A stretch of DNA of 64,000 nt from JBDRGC01 sp043818215 (GTDB lineage: Bacteria; Chloroflexota; Anaerolineae; Anaerolineales; UBA11858), in contig JBDRGC010000127.1 in assembly GCA_043818215.1 (NCBI GenBank), forward strand, positions 1 to 64,000, given 5' to 3'. Position 1 is the first letter of the stretch. The number at the start of each line of letters is the position of its first letter. The notes under the pieces are model-generated. The model was not told where the DNA came from. It ran no database searches and saw only the letters and a program-made list of their open reading frames with translations. This document shows positions 8,195-15,972 of this stretch, piece after piece. The position numbers and the translations under genes are program-made.

Positions 8195-9031
8195 ATGCCA
8201 ATCATCGATCATGATATTCATCTGCACACCTACCTATCCTCGTGTTGCAGTGATAAAGAACATCATAGGCCGGGCGCAATCATCACTTTAGCCGAGGAAA
8301 TGGGGCTGAACACTATTGGGTTCTCCGATCATATCTGGGCCAATCCAGACCTTGAGCCTAACGATTGGTATCGTCCCCAGGATGAAAGTCAGATATCACG
8401 TCTGCGGTCTAATCTCGCTGCGGTCTCGACAGACATACGTGTTCTTATCGGATGCGAGGCAGACACGGCGGCCCCCGGGAAATTCAGCATCACCCCGGAA
8501 TTTGCGCAAGGGCTGGACTACGTCCTGTTGGCATGTAACCATTTTCATTTGAAGGATGTCGTGCAGCAGCCGGAAAGTGACAGCGCTTATGACATAGCCA
8601 GGCATATATTAGCCTTCTTTATTTCTGGCGTAAGAAGCGGACTCGCAACCTCGATTGCCCATCCTTTCATCCCTTACGGATACCTTCACCAATACGATCA
8701 AGCTATCGCCACAATTTCTGAGGCTGAATTTCTCGATACTTTCGGCATCGCCAGTGAGATGGGTGTGGGTATCGAGATCACTGTATCATTTTTTCCACCT
8801 AAGCCCGAACAGGATTCCCCACCTCAGCCCTGTTGGAACATCGAAACGCCGATCCGGGTTCTCTCCCTTGCAAAACAGGCAGGGTGCAAGTTCACATTTG
8901 GAACCGATGCTCACTGCCCTGAGAGACAAAGGCGTTTACCCGAGTTGAGCTTCTTCGAGAAGATATTGGGCCTTACTGGAAGAGATGTATTGGCAGTATC
9001 GGATATGGAAGGGAACTCCATAAATGCGTGA
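8195..9031 (+). CDS. PHP-domain metal-dependent hydrolase
   Basis: The 278-residue protein is a PHP-fold hydrolase like histidinol-phosphatase and related phosphoesterases. Metal ligands are visible in order: HLH at residues 9-11, GFSDHIW, a CEAD glutamate, ACNHFH, an IAHPF histidine and a final GTDAH. The frame is open upstream to 8081, but that stretch is encoded by the palindrome; MPIIDHDIHLH at 8195 begins right at the fold. The substrate is unknown. It is not in an operon with histidine genes. Confidence 0.85.
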   Translation: MPIIDHDIHLHTYLSSCCSDKEHHRPGAIITLAEEMGLNTIGFSDHIWANPDLEPNDWYRPQDESQISRLRSNLAAVSTDIRVLIGCEADTAAPGKFSITPEFAQGLDYVLLACNHFHLKDVVQQPESDSAYDIARHILAFFISGVRSGLATSIAHPFIPYGYLHQYDQAIATISEAEFLDTFGIASEMGVGIEITVSFFPPKPEQDSPPQPCWNIETPIRVLSLAKQAGCKFTFGTDAHCPERQRRLPELSFFEKILGLTGRDVLAVSDMEGNSINA

Positions 9032-9033
9032 GA

Positions 9034-9096
9034 CGTGAAACGTAAAACGTGAAAATGTAAGCTACACATCACCCATCACGCTTCACGTTTCAGATG
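9034..9096. repeat. AACGTGAA phrase palindrome
   Basis: GTGAAACGTAAAACGTGAAA followed by CATCACGCTTCACGTTTCA, located between the PHP gene and the next start. Confidence 0.8.
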
Positions 9097-9113
9097 ATAC
9101 CAGGATACGACCT

Positions 9114-9803
9114 ATGGACCAACTCACTATTTTGATCGTGGTTATTGTCTGTCTTTTGATAGGTTTCCTCACCGGGGATTTGATACGCAGCATTCGTGCT
9201 CGCAACAACGAGGCAGAACCGGAAGACCCCCCGGAAGCGATTTCTAAGAAAGAGGCCCCCAACAGCCATTGGACAGAAATCCTGACATTGTGGCGTGACC
9301 GCCGTAACGAGAGCCTGATCCTCGAGATTAGAGGGCAAACCTTCCAGCGGGAAACAGACTTTGCCGCGCCCGCGCGTGACCACCTGCTTCGAACTGTCAC
9401 GGAATTGCGCAATTGGCTGGAACCGACCTCGGCAACCCCATCGAGCGATAAAGAGATTGCCATCTCAACGGATCCCACGGCAAAGGCTGTGCTGTCCAGC
9501 ACGCCACAGTCGCGCATAAAGTTCAATCCGCTGGAAACTTTCGCCAACGCGCTTCGGGCTGATGTCCCCAAATTGGATATGCTGCCTGATAGCATTGTCG
9601 CTCAAATCGACGCCATTTTGCAGGCACAGCTCAAGACCTCGCCCATCGAAGAGAAAGCTATCCGCCTGATGGAATTGCCCGGCAAAGGGATGGTTGTGAT
9701 GGTCGGGCTGAATCAATACGAAGAAATAGATGATGTCCCCGACGAAAGCATCCGCGCGCTGATTCGCTCCGCCGTAGCTGAATGGGAGAGGCGTGAAGCG
9801 TGA
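9114..9803 (+). CDS. Membrane-anchored protein of unknown function
   Basis: The 229-residue product has one N-terminal membrane segment (about residues 5-24, ILIVVIVCLLIGFLTGDLI) followed by a charged cytosolic part. I recognise no domain. The region around residues 130-229 is rich in acidic helices and contains GKGMVVMVGLNQYEEIDDVPDESI, suggesting a small folded C-terminal domain. The C-terminus lies at the edge of the next palindrome. The start at 9114 follows a repeat and lacks an obvious Shine-Dalgarno. A role in envelope biology is possible from the context, but this is a guess. Confidence 0.6.
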   Translation: MDQLTILIVVIVCLLIGFLTGDLIRSIRARNNEAEPEDPPEAISKKEAPNSHWTEILTLWRDRRNESLILEIRGQTFQRETDFAAPARDHLLRTVTELRNWLEPTSATPSSDKEIAISTDPTAKAVLSSTPQSRIKFNPLETFANALRADVPKLDMLPDSIVAQIDAILQAQLKTSPIEEKAIRLMELPGKGMVVMVGLNQYEEIDDVPDESIRALIRSAVAEWERREA

Positions 9804-9897
9804 AAACGTGAAACGTGAGGCGGGAAGCGCGGTGCGCGTTTTCACGTTTCACGCCTCACGTTTCACGCCTCACATTTCACGCTCACGTTTCACGCTT
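9796..9897. repeat. AACGTGAA / TTTCACGC phrase palindrome
   Basis: AACGTGAAACGTGAGGCG units at 9800-9825 and repeated TTTCACGCCTCACG units at 9840-9895. The right end supplies the -35 element of the next promoter. Confidence 0.8.
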
Positions 9898-9923
9898 GAC
9901 CTCTCCCCATTTGCGGTTATAAT
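9896..9923 (+). promoter_or_regulatory. Sigma-70-type promoter for the winged-helix gene
   Basis: TTGACC at 9896-9901 and TATAAT at 9918-9923 are separated by 16 bp, with a start codon 26 bp downstream. The -35 half overlaps the end of the palindrome. This is the best canonical promoter I see near the start of the polysaccharide locus. Confidence 0.6.
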
Positions 9924-9948
9924 TCAGCCACTGAATTTTGGAATTGTT

Positions 9949-10434
9949 ATGGATATTTCATCAGAAACTCGCGAACGAATTCTACTCGAACAAATCGAAC
10001 ATGACCCTGATGTGACTCAGGCCTCGCTGGCTACCCAACTTGGAGTAGCTGTGGGCACGGTCAACTGGCATGTCAAGCGATTGATTAAAAAAGGCTATAT
10101 CAAGGCCACGCGCGCTCAACGGAAGAAACTTCGCTACGTTATCACGCCCGAAGGACTTGCCTTCCGGGCGCTCCTCACCGTTGATTATATCGAAAACTCC
10201 CTGATGCTCTACCGCCGCACGCGCCGGCGTGTGCGAGAATTGCTTTCAGAAACGCGTCAGGCCGGTTTCGACAGCGTGCGCATTGCCGGGGATGGCGACC
10301 TCGCCGACATTATCCGTTTGACCTGTTTGGAGGAGGGCGTCAAAATCGACACATTCCCCGGCCTGCCGGCCCTGGAAGTGCGCGGCTGGAAAGTGTACTT
10401 GAATTTGGATGATCTTACGCAGTTCACCGATTGA
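9949..10434 (+). CDS. Winged helix-turn-helix transcriptional regulator
   Basis: The 161-residue protein has an N-terminal wHTH: DVTQASLATQLGVAVGTVNWHVKRLIKKGYIK (about residues 18-49), then a wing with RAQRKKLRYVITPEG. The C-terminal part (about 90-161) has an alpha/beta look (SVRIAGDGDLADIIRL, LPALEVRGWKVYLN). It resembles MarR/Lrp-like small regulators found in front of exopolysaccharide gene sets. The open frame continues 52 codons upstream through the repeat, but the promoter at 9896-9923 requires the start at 9949. It stands first in the large + strand locus and may regulate it (inference). Confidence 0.8.
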   Translation: MDISSETRERILLEQIEHDPDVTQASLATQLGVAVGTVNWHVKRLIKKGYIKATRAQRKKLRYVITPEGLAFRALLTVDYIENSLMLYRRTRRRVRELLSETRQAGFDSVRIAGDGDLADIIRLTCLEEGVKIDTFPGLPALEVRGWKVYLNLDDLTQFTD

Positions 10435-10623
10435 GATTCAGATTGTTCTTTCGAACGTGTTTCAACACGTTTTGTGTATCAGCAGATGAATTCATTCATC
10501 TGAACTGGAAAGTGTACCTGAATACGGATGAGCTTACGCAGTTCAACGATTGAACTTCAGATCGTTCTTTCGAACGTGTTTCAACACGTTTTGTGTATCA
10601 GCAGATGAATTCATTCATCTGAA
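10386..10623. repeat. 119-bp tandem duplication of the regulator's 3' end
   Basis: Copy 1 (10386-10504) contains the last codons and stop of the wHTH gene. Copy 2 (10505-10623) repeats the same bases with a few changes. Each copy carries a GAACGTGTTTCAACACGTT hairpin followed by TTT (possible weak terminator) and a CAGATGAATTCATTCATCTG hairpin. Confidence 0.9.
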
Positions 10624-10644
10624 CTGAACCAGGAATGGCAACCA

Positions 10645-11658
10645 ATGAATACTGAGCAACATATTTTGATCACCGGCGGCGCGGGTTACATCGGTTCCTG
10701 CCTGACCGGCGCACTGCTGCGGGCTGGCTATCGCGTCACAGTGGTGGATGACTTGCTCTTCGGCGGGGAATCCCTGCTGGCTTATTTCGCCGACCCCAAT
10801 TTCCACTTCGTTAAAGCCGATGTGTGGGAATCACGCTCCATCCGCACCGCTACCCCCCGAGATTGGCCCCCGCCGCAGGCCCTCGTCCACCTGGCTGCCA
10901 TCGCCGGATTCCCGGCCTGTCAGGCGGTGGGGCGGCAGGTGGCCTGGCGGTACAATGTCGAATCCACCCAGCACGTTTTCGAACAGGCCATAGATTTAGG
11001 CGTGGAGCGTTTTGTTTACATTTCCACATACAGCAATTATGGCCTCTCACCCGACGGGCAGCCGGTCACCGAGGAAGCTACCCTCAACCCCCAATCCCTG
11101 TACGCCGAGACCAAAATCGCCTCCGAGCGCTATCTGCTGGCCCACGCCGAGGCATCCTGCGCCCCATTGATCTTCCGACCGGCACATATATACGGGCTTT
11201 CCCCGCGTCCTCGTTTCGATCTGATCGTCAACCAGTTTGTGTTGGAGGCCTATCTCAAGCGTGAGTTGATGATTTACCAGCGCGGCTACTCACGCTCCTT
11301 CGTCCATATTCACGATGCCGTGCGTGGTATCATTCTGGGCTTGCAAGCTCCCGAGGAGAAAATCCGTGGGCAGGTCTACAACATCGGCGCCGACGATGGC
11401 AATCTGACCAAAGACGAAGTCGTCACCCTGGTTTTGAAGCGTTTGCCGGAGACCAGCGTGATTTACAAAGACCTAACCTTCGGCGGCGACATGCGCGATA
11501 TATCCGTCTCATTCGAGAAGATCCGCCGCGAGTTGGGCTTCGAATCCCGCCTGACAGTCGATGACGGCGTCCGTGAAGTAATGCACGCCCTGCGGTTCGG
11601 CCTCATCAGCAACCCCAACGACCCGCGTTACCGCAATGCGCAATTCATAGTTCAGTAG
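10645..11658 (+). CDS. NAD-dependent epimerase/dehydratase (SDR), sugar nucleotide
   Basis: The 337-residue extended SDR has the Rossmann motif GGAGYIG at residues 11-17, a VHLAAIAG loop, and the catalytic pair Tyr153/Lys157 (YAETK) with STYSNYG supplying the Ser/Thr. It resembles UDP-glucose 4-epimerase-like enzymes that modify NDP-sugars. The exact substrate is not readable. It precedes gmd and fcl in the same orientation, separated by a palindrome, which puts it in nucleotide-sugar supply for the surface glycan. Confidence 0.88.
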   Translation: MNTEQHILITGGAGYIGSCLTGALLRAGYRVTVVDDLLFGGESLLAYFADPNFHFVKADVWESRSIRTATPRDWPPPQALVHLAAIAGFPACQAVGRQVAWRYNVESTQHVFEQAIDLGVERFVYISTYSNYGLSPDGQPVTEEATLNPQSLYAETKIASERYLLAHAEASCAPLIFRPAHIYGLSPRPRFDLIVNQFVLEAYLKRELMIYQRGYSRSFVHIHDAVRGIILGLQAPEEKIRGQVYNIGADDGNLTKDEVVTLVLKRLPETSVIYKDLTFGGDMRDISVSFEKIRRELGFESRLTVDDGVREVMHALRFGLISNPNDPRYRNAQFIVQ

Positions 11659-11768
11659 TAATTGGAGATTAGAGATTGGAGATTGGGGATTGGAGATTAG
11701 AGATTAGAGATTATTCAATCTCCAATCTCTAATCTCCAATCCCCAATCCCCAATCCCCAATCTCCGAA
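11659..11768. repeat. GGAGATT phrase palindrome
   Basis: Units of GATTGGAGATTAGA (11660-11715) followed by the reverse-complement units TCCAATCTCTAATC (11716-11765). It would form a long hairpin between two sugar-nucleotide genes. Confidence 0.9.
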
Positions 11769-11800
11769 TCACAAACATCATCAATTTCGAGGAAAAGACC

Positions 11801-12868
11801 ATGCCAAAAGCACTCATCACCGGCATCACCGGACAAGACGGCTCGTATCTGGCCGAATTTTTACTGGCCCAAGGCTACGATGTACACGGCGTCATCCGCC
11901 GGGCCAGCACATTCAACACCCGCCGCATCGACCATATTTACCGCGACCCCCACAACGGCGAGAAAGCTAAAATGCGCCTCCATTATGGAGACCTTTCCGG
12001 TCAGGGCAATTTGATGGATATTATCTACGACATCCAGCCGGATGAAATTTACAACCTGGGAGCGCAAAGCCACGTGCGGGTGAGTTTCGATCTCCCTGTG
12101 TACACCGGTGATGTGACCGGGTTGGGGACTATCCGGATTTTGGAGGCCATCCGCCGGAGCGGGGTGAAGGCTCACTTTTATCAGGCCTCATCCAGCGAGA
12201 TGTTTGGGGCTGCCTCCCCGCCCCAGAGCGAATCCACCCCCTTCCAACCCCAGAGTCCCTACGCAGCAGCCAAAGCTTACTCCTATTGGGTGACGCGTAA
12301 TTATCGTCAGGGGTACGATATCTTCGCCTGCAACGGCATCCTCTTCAACCACGAATCCCCCCGCCGGGGCGAGACTTTCGTCACCCACAAGATCACGCGT
12401 GCGGTGGTCGCCATCCTGGCTGGCCGGCAGAAACACCTCTATCTGGGCAATCTCGACTCCCGCCGAGACTGGGGTTATGCTCCCGAATACGTCGAGGTCA
12501 TGTGGAAGATGCTCCAACACGCCGAGCCGCTGGACTTGGTCATCGGCACGGGTGAGGCCCATACGGTCCGAGAGTTTTTGGAAGAGGCTTTCGGTTATGT
12601 TGGCCTCGATTATCAGGAATACGTGCGCATTGACCCGAAGTACTTCCGCCCCACCGAAGTGGATTATCTTTTGGCCGACGCCAGCCAAGCCAGCAGGATT
12701 CTGGGATGGGAGCCGCAGGTGCGTTTTGGCGAGTTGGTGCGCATCATGATGGATGCTGACCTGGAATTGGCGGGGTTGGATGCTCCCGGTGAGGGTAAAC
12801 GCGTCCTGGATGAAAAATTTGGTAATTGGCACAACTGGGAAGACCAGGTTGTGAGCATGGAGAGGTGA
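11801..12868 (+). CDS. gmd: GDP-mannose 4,6-dehydratase
   Basis: The 355-residue SDR converts GDP-mannose to GDP-4-keto-6-deoxymannose, the first step toward GDP-L-fucose. Family hallmarks are GITGQDGSYLAEFLL at 8-22, the RRASTFNTRRIDHIY loop (33-47), and SSSEMFG (130-136) with Tyr154 and Lys158 in YAAAK. Length is exactly as expected. GAGGAAAAGACC precedes the ATG. The fcl gene follows after 5 bp. Confidence 0.97.
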   Translation: MPKALITGITGQDGSYLAEFLLAQGYDVHGVIRRASTFNTRRIDHIYRDPHNGEKAKMRLHYGDLSGQGNLMDIIYDIQPDEIYNLGAQSHVRVSFDLPVYTGDVTGLGTIRILEAIRRSGVKAHFYQASSSEMFGAASPPQSESTPFQPQSPYAAAKAYSYWVTRNYRQGYDIFACNGILFNHESPRRGETFVTHKITRAVVAILAGRQKHLYLGNLDSRRDWGYAPEYVEVMWKMLQHAEPLDLVIGTGEAHTVREFLEEAFGYVGLDYQEYVRIDPKYFRPTEVDYLLADASQASRILGWEPQVRFGELVRIMMDADLELAGLDAPGEGKRVLDEKFGNWHNWEDQVVSMER

Positions 12869-12873
12869 GATTG

Positions 12874-13845
12874 ATGACTGAGAATTATCCTGATCCGCAA
12901 GAGTTTTGGGCTGACCGCCGCGTCTGCGTGACGGGTGGGGCTGGTTTCCTGGGTTCGTTCGTGCAGCAGACTCTGCGTGAACGCGGCGCCACCGAGATTT
13001 TCGTGCCGCATATCGAAGATTACGACCTGACTCGAATCGAAGACATCCACCGCATGTTGGAGGATGCCAAACCCGATGTAATTATCCACCTCGCAGCCCT
13101 GGCTGGCGGCATTGGGGCCAACCGCGCCCGCCCGGCAGAATTCTTCTACACCAATCTGATGATGGGCGTGCCCCTGATGCACGCCGCCTGGGAACGCGGC
13201 GTGGAGAAATTCGTGGCTATTGGCACCATTTGCGCCTACCCCAAATTCTCGCCGATCCCATTCAAGGAAGAAAACCTGTGGAATGGCTATCCCGAAGAGA
13301 CCAATGCTCCCTATGGCCTGGCCAAGAAAATGCTTTTGGTGCAGGCGCAGGCTTATCGCCAACAATATGGCTTCAATGCCATTTATTTGCTGCCAGTCAA
13401 CCTCTACGGGCCGCGCGATAATTTCAATTTGGAGACCTCCCACGTCATCCCAGCCCTGGTTCGCAAAATGGTCGAGGCCCAGCAGCGCGGCGATGAGCAG
13501 GTCGTTCTGTGGGGGGATGGCTCCCCCACGCGTGAGTTCTTCTACGCCGGAGACGCGGCCCGCGGCATTGTGCTGTCCGCCGAACGCTACAACAGCAGCG
13601 AGCCGGTTAACCTCGGCGCGGGCATGGAAATCAGCATCAAAGACCTGGCTGGACTTGTCGCTCGTCTGACCGGCTTCGAGGGCCAATTGGTTTGGGATAC
13701 CAGCAAACCCAACGGCCAACCCCGCCGCGCCCTGGATGTCAGCCTAGCCAGAGACTACTTCGGCTTCGAAGCGCAAATGCCATTCGAGGAAGGCCTGCGC
13801 CGCACGATTGAATGGTTCCGTGAAAATCAAAAGCGGATTGTGTAA
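12874..13845 (+). CDS. fcl: GDP-L-fucose synthase
   Basis: The 323-residue epimerase/reductase turns the gmd product into GDP-L-fucose. Motifs: GGAGFLG (21-27), HLAALAGGIGANRARPAEFF (72-91, highly characteristic), IGTICAYPK (116-124), and Tyr147/Lys151 in PYGLAKK. The start at ATG 12874 is 5 bp after the gmd stop; the longer in-frame extension back into gmd is an artefact. It forms a tight gmd-fcl unit and ends just before the mazEF insertion. Confidence 0.96.
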   Translation: MTENYPDPQEFWADRRVCVTGGAGFLGSFVQQTLRERGATEIFVPHIEDYDLTRIEDIHRMLEDAKPDVIIHLAALAGGIGANRARPAEFFYTNLMMGVPLMHAAWERGVEKFVAIGTICAYPKFSPIPFKEENLWNGYPEETNAPYGLAKKMLLVQAQAYRQQYGFNAIYLLPVNLYGPRDNFNLETSHVIPALVRKMVEAQQRGDEQVVLWGDGSPTREFFYAGDAARGIVLSAERYNSSEPVNLGAGMEISIKDLAGLVARLTGFEGQLVWDTSKPNGQPRRALDVSLARDYFGFEAQMPFEEGLRRTIEWFRENQKRIV

Positions 13846-13868
13846 AGTAGTTTTTTGGAGGTTGTGGT

Positions 13869-14099
13869 ATGAGTGCATTATTATCAGATATCAAAGAGCA
13901 TGTAGATAAACTATCTTTCACCGAGCAATTGTGGCTCATGGAAAAATTGATTCATCGTATGCGAGAGTCAACGGTGGAAGAACGAGACTACGGTTCACAA
14001 CTGTCGGCTATGGCCTACGATCCGGAAATTCAAAGAGAGTTGCAAAATATCAACCTGGAATTCTCACTGACAGAAGCAGATGGATTGGAAATATTGTAA
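13869..14099 (+). CDS. Antitoxin of a MazEF-type module
   Basis: This 76-residue acidic, helical protein has no sharp signature, but its size, charge and position directly upstream of a MazF-like gene mark it as the antitoxin. The N-terminus (LSDIKEHVDKLSFTEQLWLMEKLI) resembles small antitoxins with a helical DNA-binding or dimer segment. GGAGGTTGTGGT precedes the ATG. Its TAA shares one base with the toxin ATG (TAATG), giving coupled translation. The pair sits between fcl and the ABC permease. Confidence 0.7.
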   Translation: MSALLSDIKEHVDKLSFTEQLWLMEKLIHRMRESTVEERDYGSQLSAMAYDPEIQRELQNINLEFSLTEADGLEIL

Positions 14100-14452
14100 T
14101 GGCAATTCATCGCGGTGAAATATACTTTGTGAATTTGAATCCCGTGAAGGGACGAGAGCAGGCTGGCAGCCGCCCGGTATTGGTGCTTTCCATAAACGCG
14201 ATCAATGAGTTGCCGCTGGTAGTCACAGTTATTGTTGGCACGAAAGGAGCGAATCTCAGTCGAGATTATCCAACAAATGTGCGCATCTCTCCGAAAGACA
14301 GTGGATTGCCTCTGGAAACGGTGTTTCTATGCTTTCAGATTCGTTCACTCGACCCAAACCGATTTCCAGATAAGCCCATGGGACAAATTTCAGGAGATAT
14401 GTTGCGACAAGTGGAAGATACTGTGCGTTATTGTCTGAATCTTCAATACTAA
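14099..14452 (+). CDS. PemK/MazF-family endoribonuclease toxin
   Basis: The 117-residue protein has the MazF beta-barrel signature near the N-terminus: GEIYFVNLNPVKGREQAGSRPVLVLS (residues 6-31, with catalytic-type Arg25), then NVRISPKDSGLPLETVFLCFQIRSLDP and a C-terminal helix QISGDMLRQVEDTVRYCL. These toxins cut mRNA at short sequences. The start codon overlaps the antitoxin stop. Confidence 0.92.
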   Translation: MAIHRGEIYFVNLNPVKGREQAGSRPVLVLSINAINELPLVVTVIVGTKGANLSRDYPTNVRISPKDSGLPLETVFLCFQIRSLDPNRFPDKPMGQISGDMLRQVEDTVRYCLNLQY

Positions 14453-14454
14453 CA

Positions 14455-14520
14455 ACAAAGTCTGCTCCAGAGACAATCCTCCTCCGCAAAACGTTTGAAC
14501 GTTGAACGTTTAAACGTCAC
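14455..14520 (+). pseudogene. Duplicated scrap of the ABC permease N-terminus plus hairpin
   Basis: Bases 14458-14490 translate as KSAPETILLRKT, matching KPAPETILLRPS near the N-terminus of the permease that starts at 14531, but in another frame. It is followed by a near-palindrome built on AACGTTGAACGTT (14490-14517), and TTTTTT occurs shortly after, which could act as a weak terminator for the mazEF unit. Confidence 0.55.
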
Positions 14521-14530
14521 GGCGTTTTTT

Positions 14531-15382
14531 ATGACTGAGACATCGATTACTACAAAACCCGCTCCCGAAACCATCCTCCTCCGCCCCTCGCGCGGCTGGA
14601 TGGCGCTTAATTTGCGGGATTTGTGGGTGTACCGTGAATTGATCTACTTCCTCACCTGGCGCGATTTGAAGGTCCGCTATAAGCAGACTGCCCTGGGTGC
14701 GGCTTGGGCAGTTCTCCAGCCCCTCCTTTCGATGGTGATATTCACCTTCTTTTTTGGGAATTTGTTGCAAGTAGATTCGGAGGGTTTGCCTTACGCTGTC
14801 TTCTCTTACACCGCATTGCTGCCCTGGGGCCTGTTTGCGAAAGCGCTAGGGGAGTCGGGTCGCTCGTTGGTTGCCAATCGCAATATGCTGACGAAGGTGT
14901 ACTTCCCCCGTTTGGTGATCCCGATTTCGACCATTCTAAGCGGCGTGGTCGATTTTGCGATCCAGTTTGTCGTATTGCTGGGGCTGATGTGGTATTTCAA
15001 AATTACCCCCACCTCTGCTGTGTGGATTTTGCCATTTTTGTTGCTGCTGGCTATGGTGACGGCCCTGGGCGTTGGCCTGTGGCTGGCTGCTTTGAATGTC
15101 CTTTACCGGGACGTGGGCTATGTTTTGCCATTCTTGACCCAGCTTTGGTTTTACGTGACACCAATCGTTTACTCCTCCACTGAGTTGCCCGAGAATTTGC
15201 GGCTGCTCTATGCCCTCAACCCAATGGTTGGAGTAGTGGACGGCTTCCGGTGGGCCTTGCTAGGCACCGAAACTGCTCCCGGCCCGATGTTGGCGGTCTC
15301 GGCTCTCATCTCAGTGCTGATCCTGATCAGTGGTTTATTCTACTTCCGCCGCATGGAACGGACGTTTGCGGATATGGTTTAA
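14531..15382 (+). CDS. ABC-2 type polysaccharide exporter permease (Wzm-like)
   Basis: The 283-residue membrane protein has six predicted hydrophobic segments and the family opening LRDLWVYRELIYFLTWRDLKVRYKQTALGAAWAVLQPLLSM, which is characteristic of O-antigen/teichoic-acid ABC exporters. It would form the channel with the ATPase encoded at 15973. The ATG at 14531 lacks a clear Shine-Dalgarno; upstream TTG at 14495 lies in a repeat. Between it and its ATPase gene lie a palindrome, a four-helix-bundle gene and another inverted repeat, an unusual interruption of a normally adjacent pair. Confidence 0.93.
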   Translation: MTETSITTKPAPETILLRPSRGWMALNLRDLWVYRELIYFLTWRDLKVRYKQTALGAAWAVLQPLLSMVIFTFFFGNLLQVDSEGLPYAVFSYTALLPWGLFAKALGESGRSLVANRNMLTKVYFPRLVIPISTILSGVVDFAIQFVVLLGLMWYFKITPTSAVWILPFLLLLAMVTALGVGLWLAALNVLYRDVGYVLPFLTQLWFYVTPIVYSSTELPENLRLLYALNPMVGVVDGFRWALLGTETAPGPMLAVSALISVLILISGLFYFRRMERTFADMV

Positions 15383-15386
15383 TGAT

Positions 15387-15424
15387 GACGGGAGACGGAG
15401 GACGGGAGACGGAGAACGGAGGAT
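15387..15424. repeat. GACGGGAGACGGAGG phrase, left arm of a split palindrome
   Basis: The matching arm in opposite orientation is at 15937-15965 (CCCCGTTCTCCGTCC, then CCCCCGTCC). The gene at 15427-15783 and another inverted repeat lie between the two arms. Confidence 0.8.
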
Positions 15425-15426
15425 GG

Positions 15427-15783
15427 ATGACTGAGACGTATAAATTTCAAAAGTTGCGTGTTTATCAGTTGGCATTGGATTATGTTGATGCTATTTACTC
15501 CCTGAGCAAGCAATTGCCCGAAACAGAAAAGTACAATCTTCGTTCACAGGTTGAGCGAGCGGCCACATCCATTGTGCTCAATATTGCCGAAGGTTCAGCT
15601 GGTCAAAGTGATGCGGAACAGAAACGCTTTCTTGGTTTCGCTCTGCGTTCTTATCTCGAAACCATCGCTTGCCTGGATTTGATTGAACGCCGAAAGTTTT
15701 TGCCAGCAGACGTGTTATCTCACGTTCGGAATATAGGACACCAACTATTTATCAAACTGCAAGCATTCCGAAACAGCCTGTGA
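15427..15783 (+). CDS. Four-helix-bundle protein (S23/IVP-like)
   Basis: The 118-residue protein matches the family first seen in 23S rRNA intervening sequences: KFQKLRVYQLALDYVDAIY at the start, then the diagnostic RSQVERAATSIVLNIAEG (about 39-56), QKRFLGFALRSYLETIACLDL and a final helix. Its function is unknown; members occur as single-gene insertions. The ATG at 15427 has GGAGGATGG just upstream, supplied by the repeat. The gene is located inside a broken palindrome between an ABC permease gene and its ATPase gene. No reverse transcriptase or variable repeat is nearby, so a diversity-generating element is not supported. Confidence 0.88.
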   Translation: MTETYKFQKLRVYQLALDYVDAIYSLSKQLPETEKYNLRSQVERAATSIVLNIAEGSAGQSDAEQKRFLGFALRSYLETIACLDLIERRKFLPADVLSHVRNIGHQLFIKLQAFRNSL

Positions 15784-15785
15784 AA

Positions 15786-15930
15786 ATGAAATGGGTGCGT
15801 TTCATTTGATTTGGAGTAAGACATTTCGCCGGTTGAGTAGCTGCGTTCTTTGCAGCGTATCGAAACCAGCACTGATTTCGACCAGCTCAATCGACGCTTC
15901 CAACCGATTTGAAACACACCCAAATGAAAT
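15786..15930. repeat. Inverted repeat (ATGGGTGCGTTTCATTTGAT ends) with GGTTGAGTAG core
   Basis: The outer ends AAATGGGTGCGTTTCATTTG and GATTTGAAACACACCCAAAT pair imperfectly. The core GGTTGAGTAG...GTATCGAAACC (15831-15882) belongs to the same dispersed family as 2815-2997. Confidence 0.6.
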
Positions 15931-15936
15931 CAACAT

Positions 15937-15965
15937 CCCCGTTCTCCGTCCTCTGTCCCCCGTCC
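15937..15965. repeat. Right arm of the split GACGGAGG palindrome
   Basis: Reverse complement of the units at 15387-15424; it ends 8 bp before the Wzt ATG. Confidence 0.8.
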
Positions 15966-15972
15966 AAAAGCC

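Noticed and set aside
15427..15783. Avd-type accessory protein of a diversity-generating retroelement
   Set aside because: The four-helix fold is similar, but no reverse transcriptase, template repeat or variable repeat is present nearby.
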